A DNA stretch of 6,617 bases from an uncultured Collinsella sp. (lineage in GTDB: Bacteria > Actinomycetota > Coriobacteriia > Coriobacteriales > Coriobacteriaceae). The position numbers and the translations under genes are program-made. The notes below the pieces were generated by a model. That model saw nothing but the letters and a program-made list of their open reading frames with translations. It was not told the DNA's origin and made no database searches. The DNA is taken from positions 1 through 6,617 of the forward strand of contig USMH01000057.1 in assembly GCA_900555745.1 (NCBI GenBank). The letters run 5' to 3'. Of this stretch, positions 5,873-6,617 are shown piece after piece (within the stretch, counting starts at the first letter, position 1; every line of letters starts with the position of its first letter).

Positions 5873-6617
5873 ATGAATACTTCAATTGACATTTCCCACA
5901 TCCGCAACTTCTCAATCGTTGCGCACATCGACCATGGCAAGTCCACGATCAGCGATCGCATCCTAGAGCTCACCCATACCGTCGACGAACGCGACATGGA
6001 GTCGCAGCTGCTCGACACCATGGATATCGAGCGCGAGCGCGGCATCACGATCAAGTCCAATGCCGTTCGCGTGTCCTATGACGCCGACGATGGCGAGACG
6101 TATCAGTTCAATCTGATCGATACGCCGGGCCACGTGGACTTTACCTATGAGGTCTCGCGCTCGCTGGCAGCCTGTGAGGGCGCAGTGCTTGTTGTCGACG
6201 CCACGCAGGGCGTTGAGGCACAGACCGTTTCCAACGCGACGCTCGCCATGAACGCCAATCTGGACATTGTGCCGGCCATCAACAAGATCGACCTGCCCTC
6301 GGCGCATCCCGACGAGGTCAAGACCGAGATCGAAGACGATCTGGCCATTCCCGCCGACGATGCCGTGTGCGTGTCGGGCAAGACTGGCGAGGGCATCCAC
6401 GATCTGCTGGAGTCCATTGTCTTTTTGATCTCGCCTCCCAAGGGCGATGCGAACGCGCCGCTCAAGGCGCTCATCCTGGATTCGTACTTCGACGAGTATC
6501 GTGGTGTCGTCGCCACGGTGCGCATCTTTGACGGCTCCATTAAAAAGGGCGATACCCTGCGTATGATGCAGGCAAAGGGCGACTTTTTGGTCGATGGCGT
6601 GGGCGTCAAGCGTCCCG
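5873..6617 (+). CDS. lepA: Elongation factor 4 (LepA), 3' end cut by window
   Basis: LepA/EF-4 is a ribosome-associated translational GTPase, proposed to back-translocate stalled ribosomes and to assist initiation or 30S maturation. The first 248 residues are visible, from ATG at 5873 with no stop before the edge. The opening [20 protein letters not shown] is typical. GTPase motifs are all present: G1 AHIDHGKST (17-25), G2 RGITI (56-60), G3 DTPGH (83-87), G4 NKID (137-140) and G5 SGK (168-170). LepA rather than EF-G or TypA is indicated by [16 protein letters not shown], the [13 protein letters not shown] stretch, VEAQT and NKIDLPSA. Domain 2 begins near residue 190 ([17 protein letters not shown]) and is cut off; the family's usual length is about 600. 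It lies behind the rpsT terminator, apparently with its own promoter. The gene order rpsT then lepA is shared with many Bacillota. Identification is secure. Confidence 0.96.
   Translation, partial: MNTSIDISHIRNFSIVAHIDHGKSTISDRILELTHTVDERDMESQLLDTMDIERERGITIKSNAVRVSYDADDGETYQFNLIDTPGHVDFTYEVSRSLAACEGAVLVVDATQGVEAQTVSNATLAMNANLDIVPAINKIDLPSAHPDEVKTEIEDDLAIPADDAVCVSGKTGEGIHDLLESIVFLISPPKGDANAPLKALILDSYFDEYRGVVATVRIFDGSIKKGDTLRMMQAKGDFLVDGVGVKRP

Overview
The window is an ordinary-looking chromosomal segment of a high-GC bacterium. All genes lie on the + strand: thiI (5' end cut off), comEA, comEC, holA, rpsT and lepA (3' end cut off). The comEA-comEC-holA-rpsT-lepA order resembles the competence/replication/translation cluster of Bacillota, but there is no comEB and there are no sporulation genes between the members. 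High GC, strong G/C preference at third codon positions and a Bacillus-type ThiI without a rhodanese domain suggest a Coriobacteriia member, perhaps Collinsella-like. That placement is an inference from protein style and gene order, not from a marker comparison.

Layout. The left edge (to 1111) is the end of thiI, a tRNA 4-thiouridine synthase, closed by a clear intrinsic terminator (1122-1155). A gap of about 210 bases follows. It holds no gene, but it has helically phased T-tracts and an imperfect inverted repeat ahead of comEA. comEA (1326-2036) encodes a membrane-anchored DNA receptor with SLBB and helix-hairpin-helix domains. Its stop overlaps the comEC start (ATGA). comEC, the DNA-import channel, is not one continuous reading frame here: the first three membrane segments lie in one frame (2033-2368), and the OB-like region, competence domain and metallo-beta-lactamase domain lie in the -1 frame (about 2365-4335). 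holA (4414-5376) encodes the DNA polymerase III delta subunit and seems to have its own promoter. rpsT (5510-5776) encodes ribosomal protein S20, with an extended -10 promoter, a structured leader, a GTG start and a strong terminator (5811-5847). lepA (from 5873) encodes elongation factor 4 and runs off the right edge.

How the genes relate. ComEA and ComEC would together bind double-stranded DNA and pass one strand through the membrane. HolA loads the replication clamp, S20 is part of the 30S subunit, and EF-4 acts on the ribosome. The main point of interest is the comEC frame break. It may be a one-base deletion, an assembly error, or a real split gene with a GTGA stop/start overlap at the break. 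A second point is lepA, which has a -10-like box seven bases before its ATG and no Shine-Dalgarno sequence, as expected of a leaderless mRNA. I saw no mobile element, CRISPR array, tRNA or rRNA, and no clear evidence of an undescribed system.
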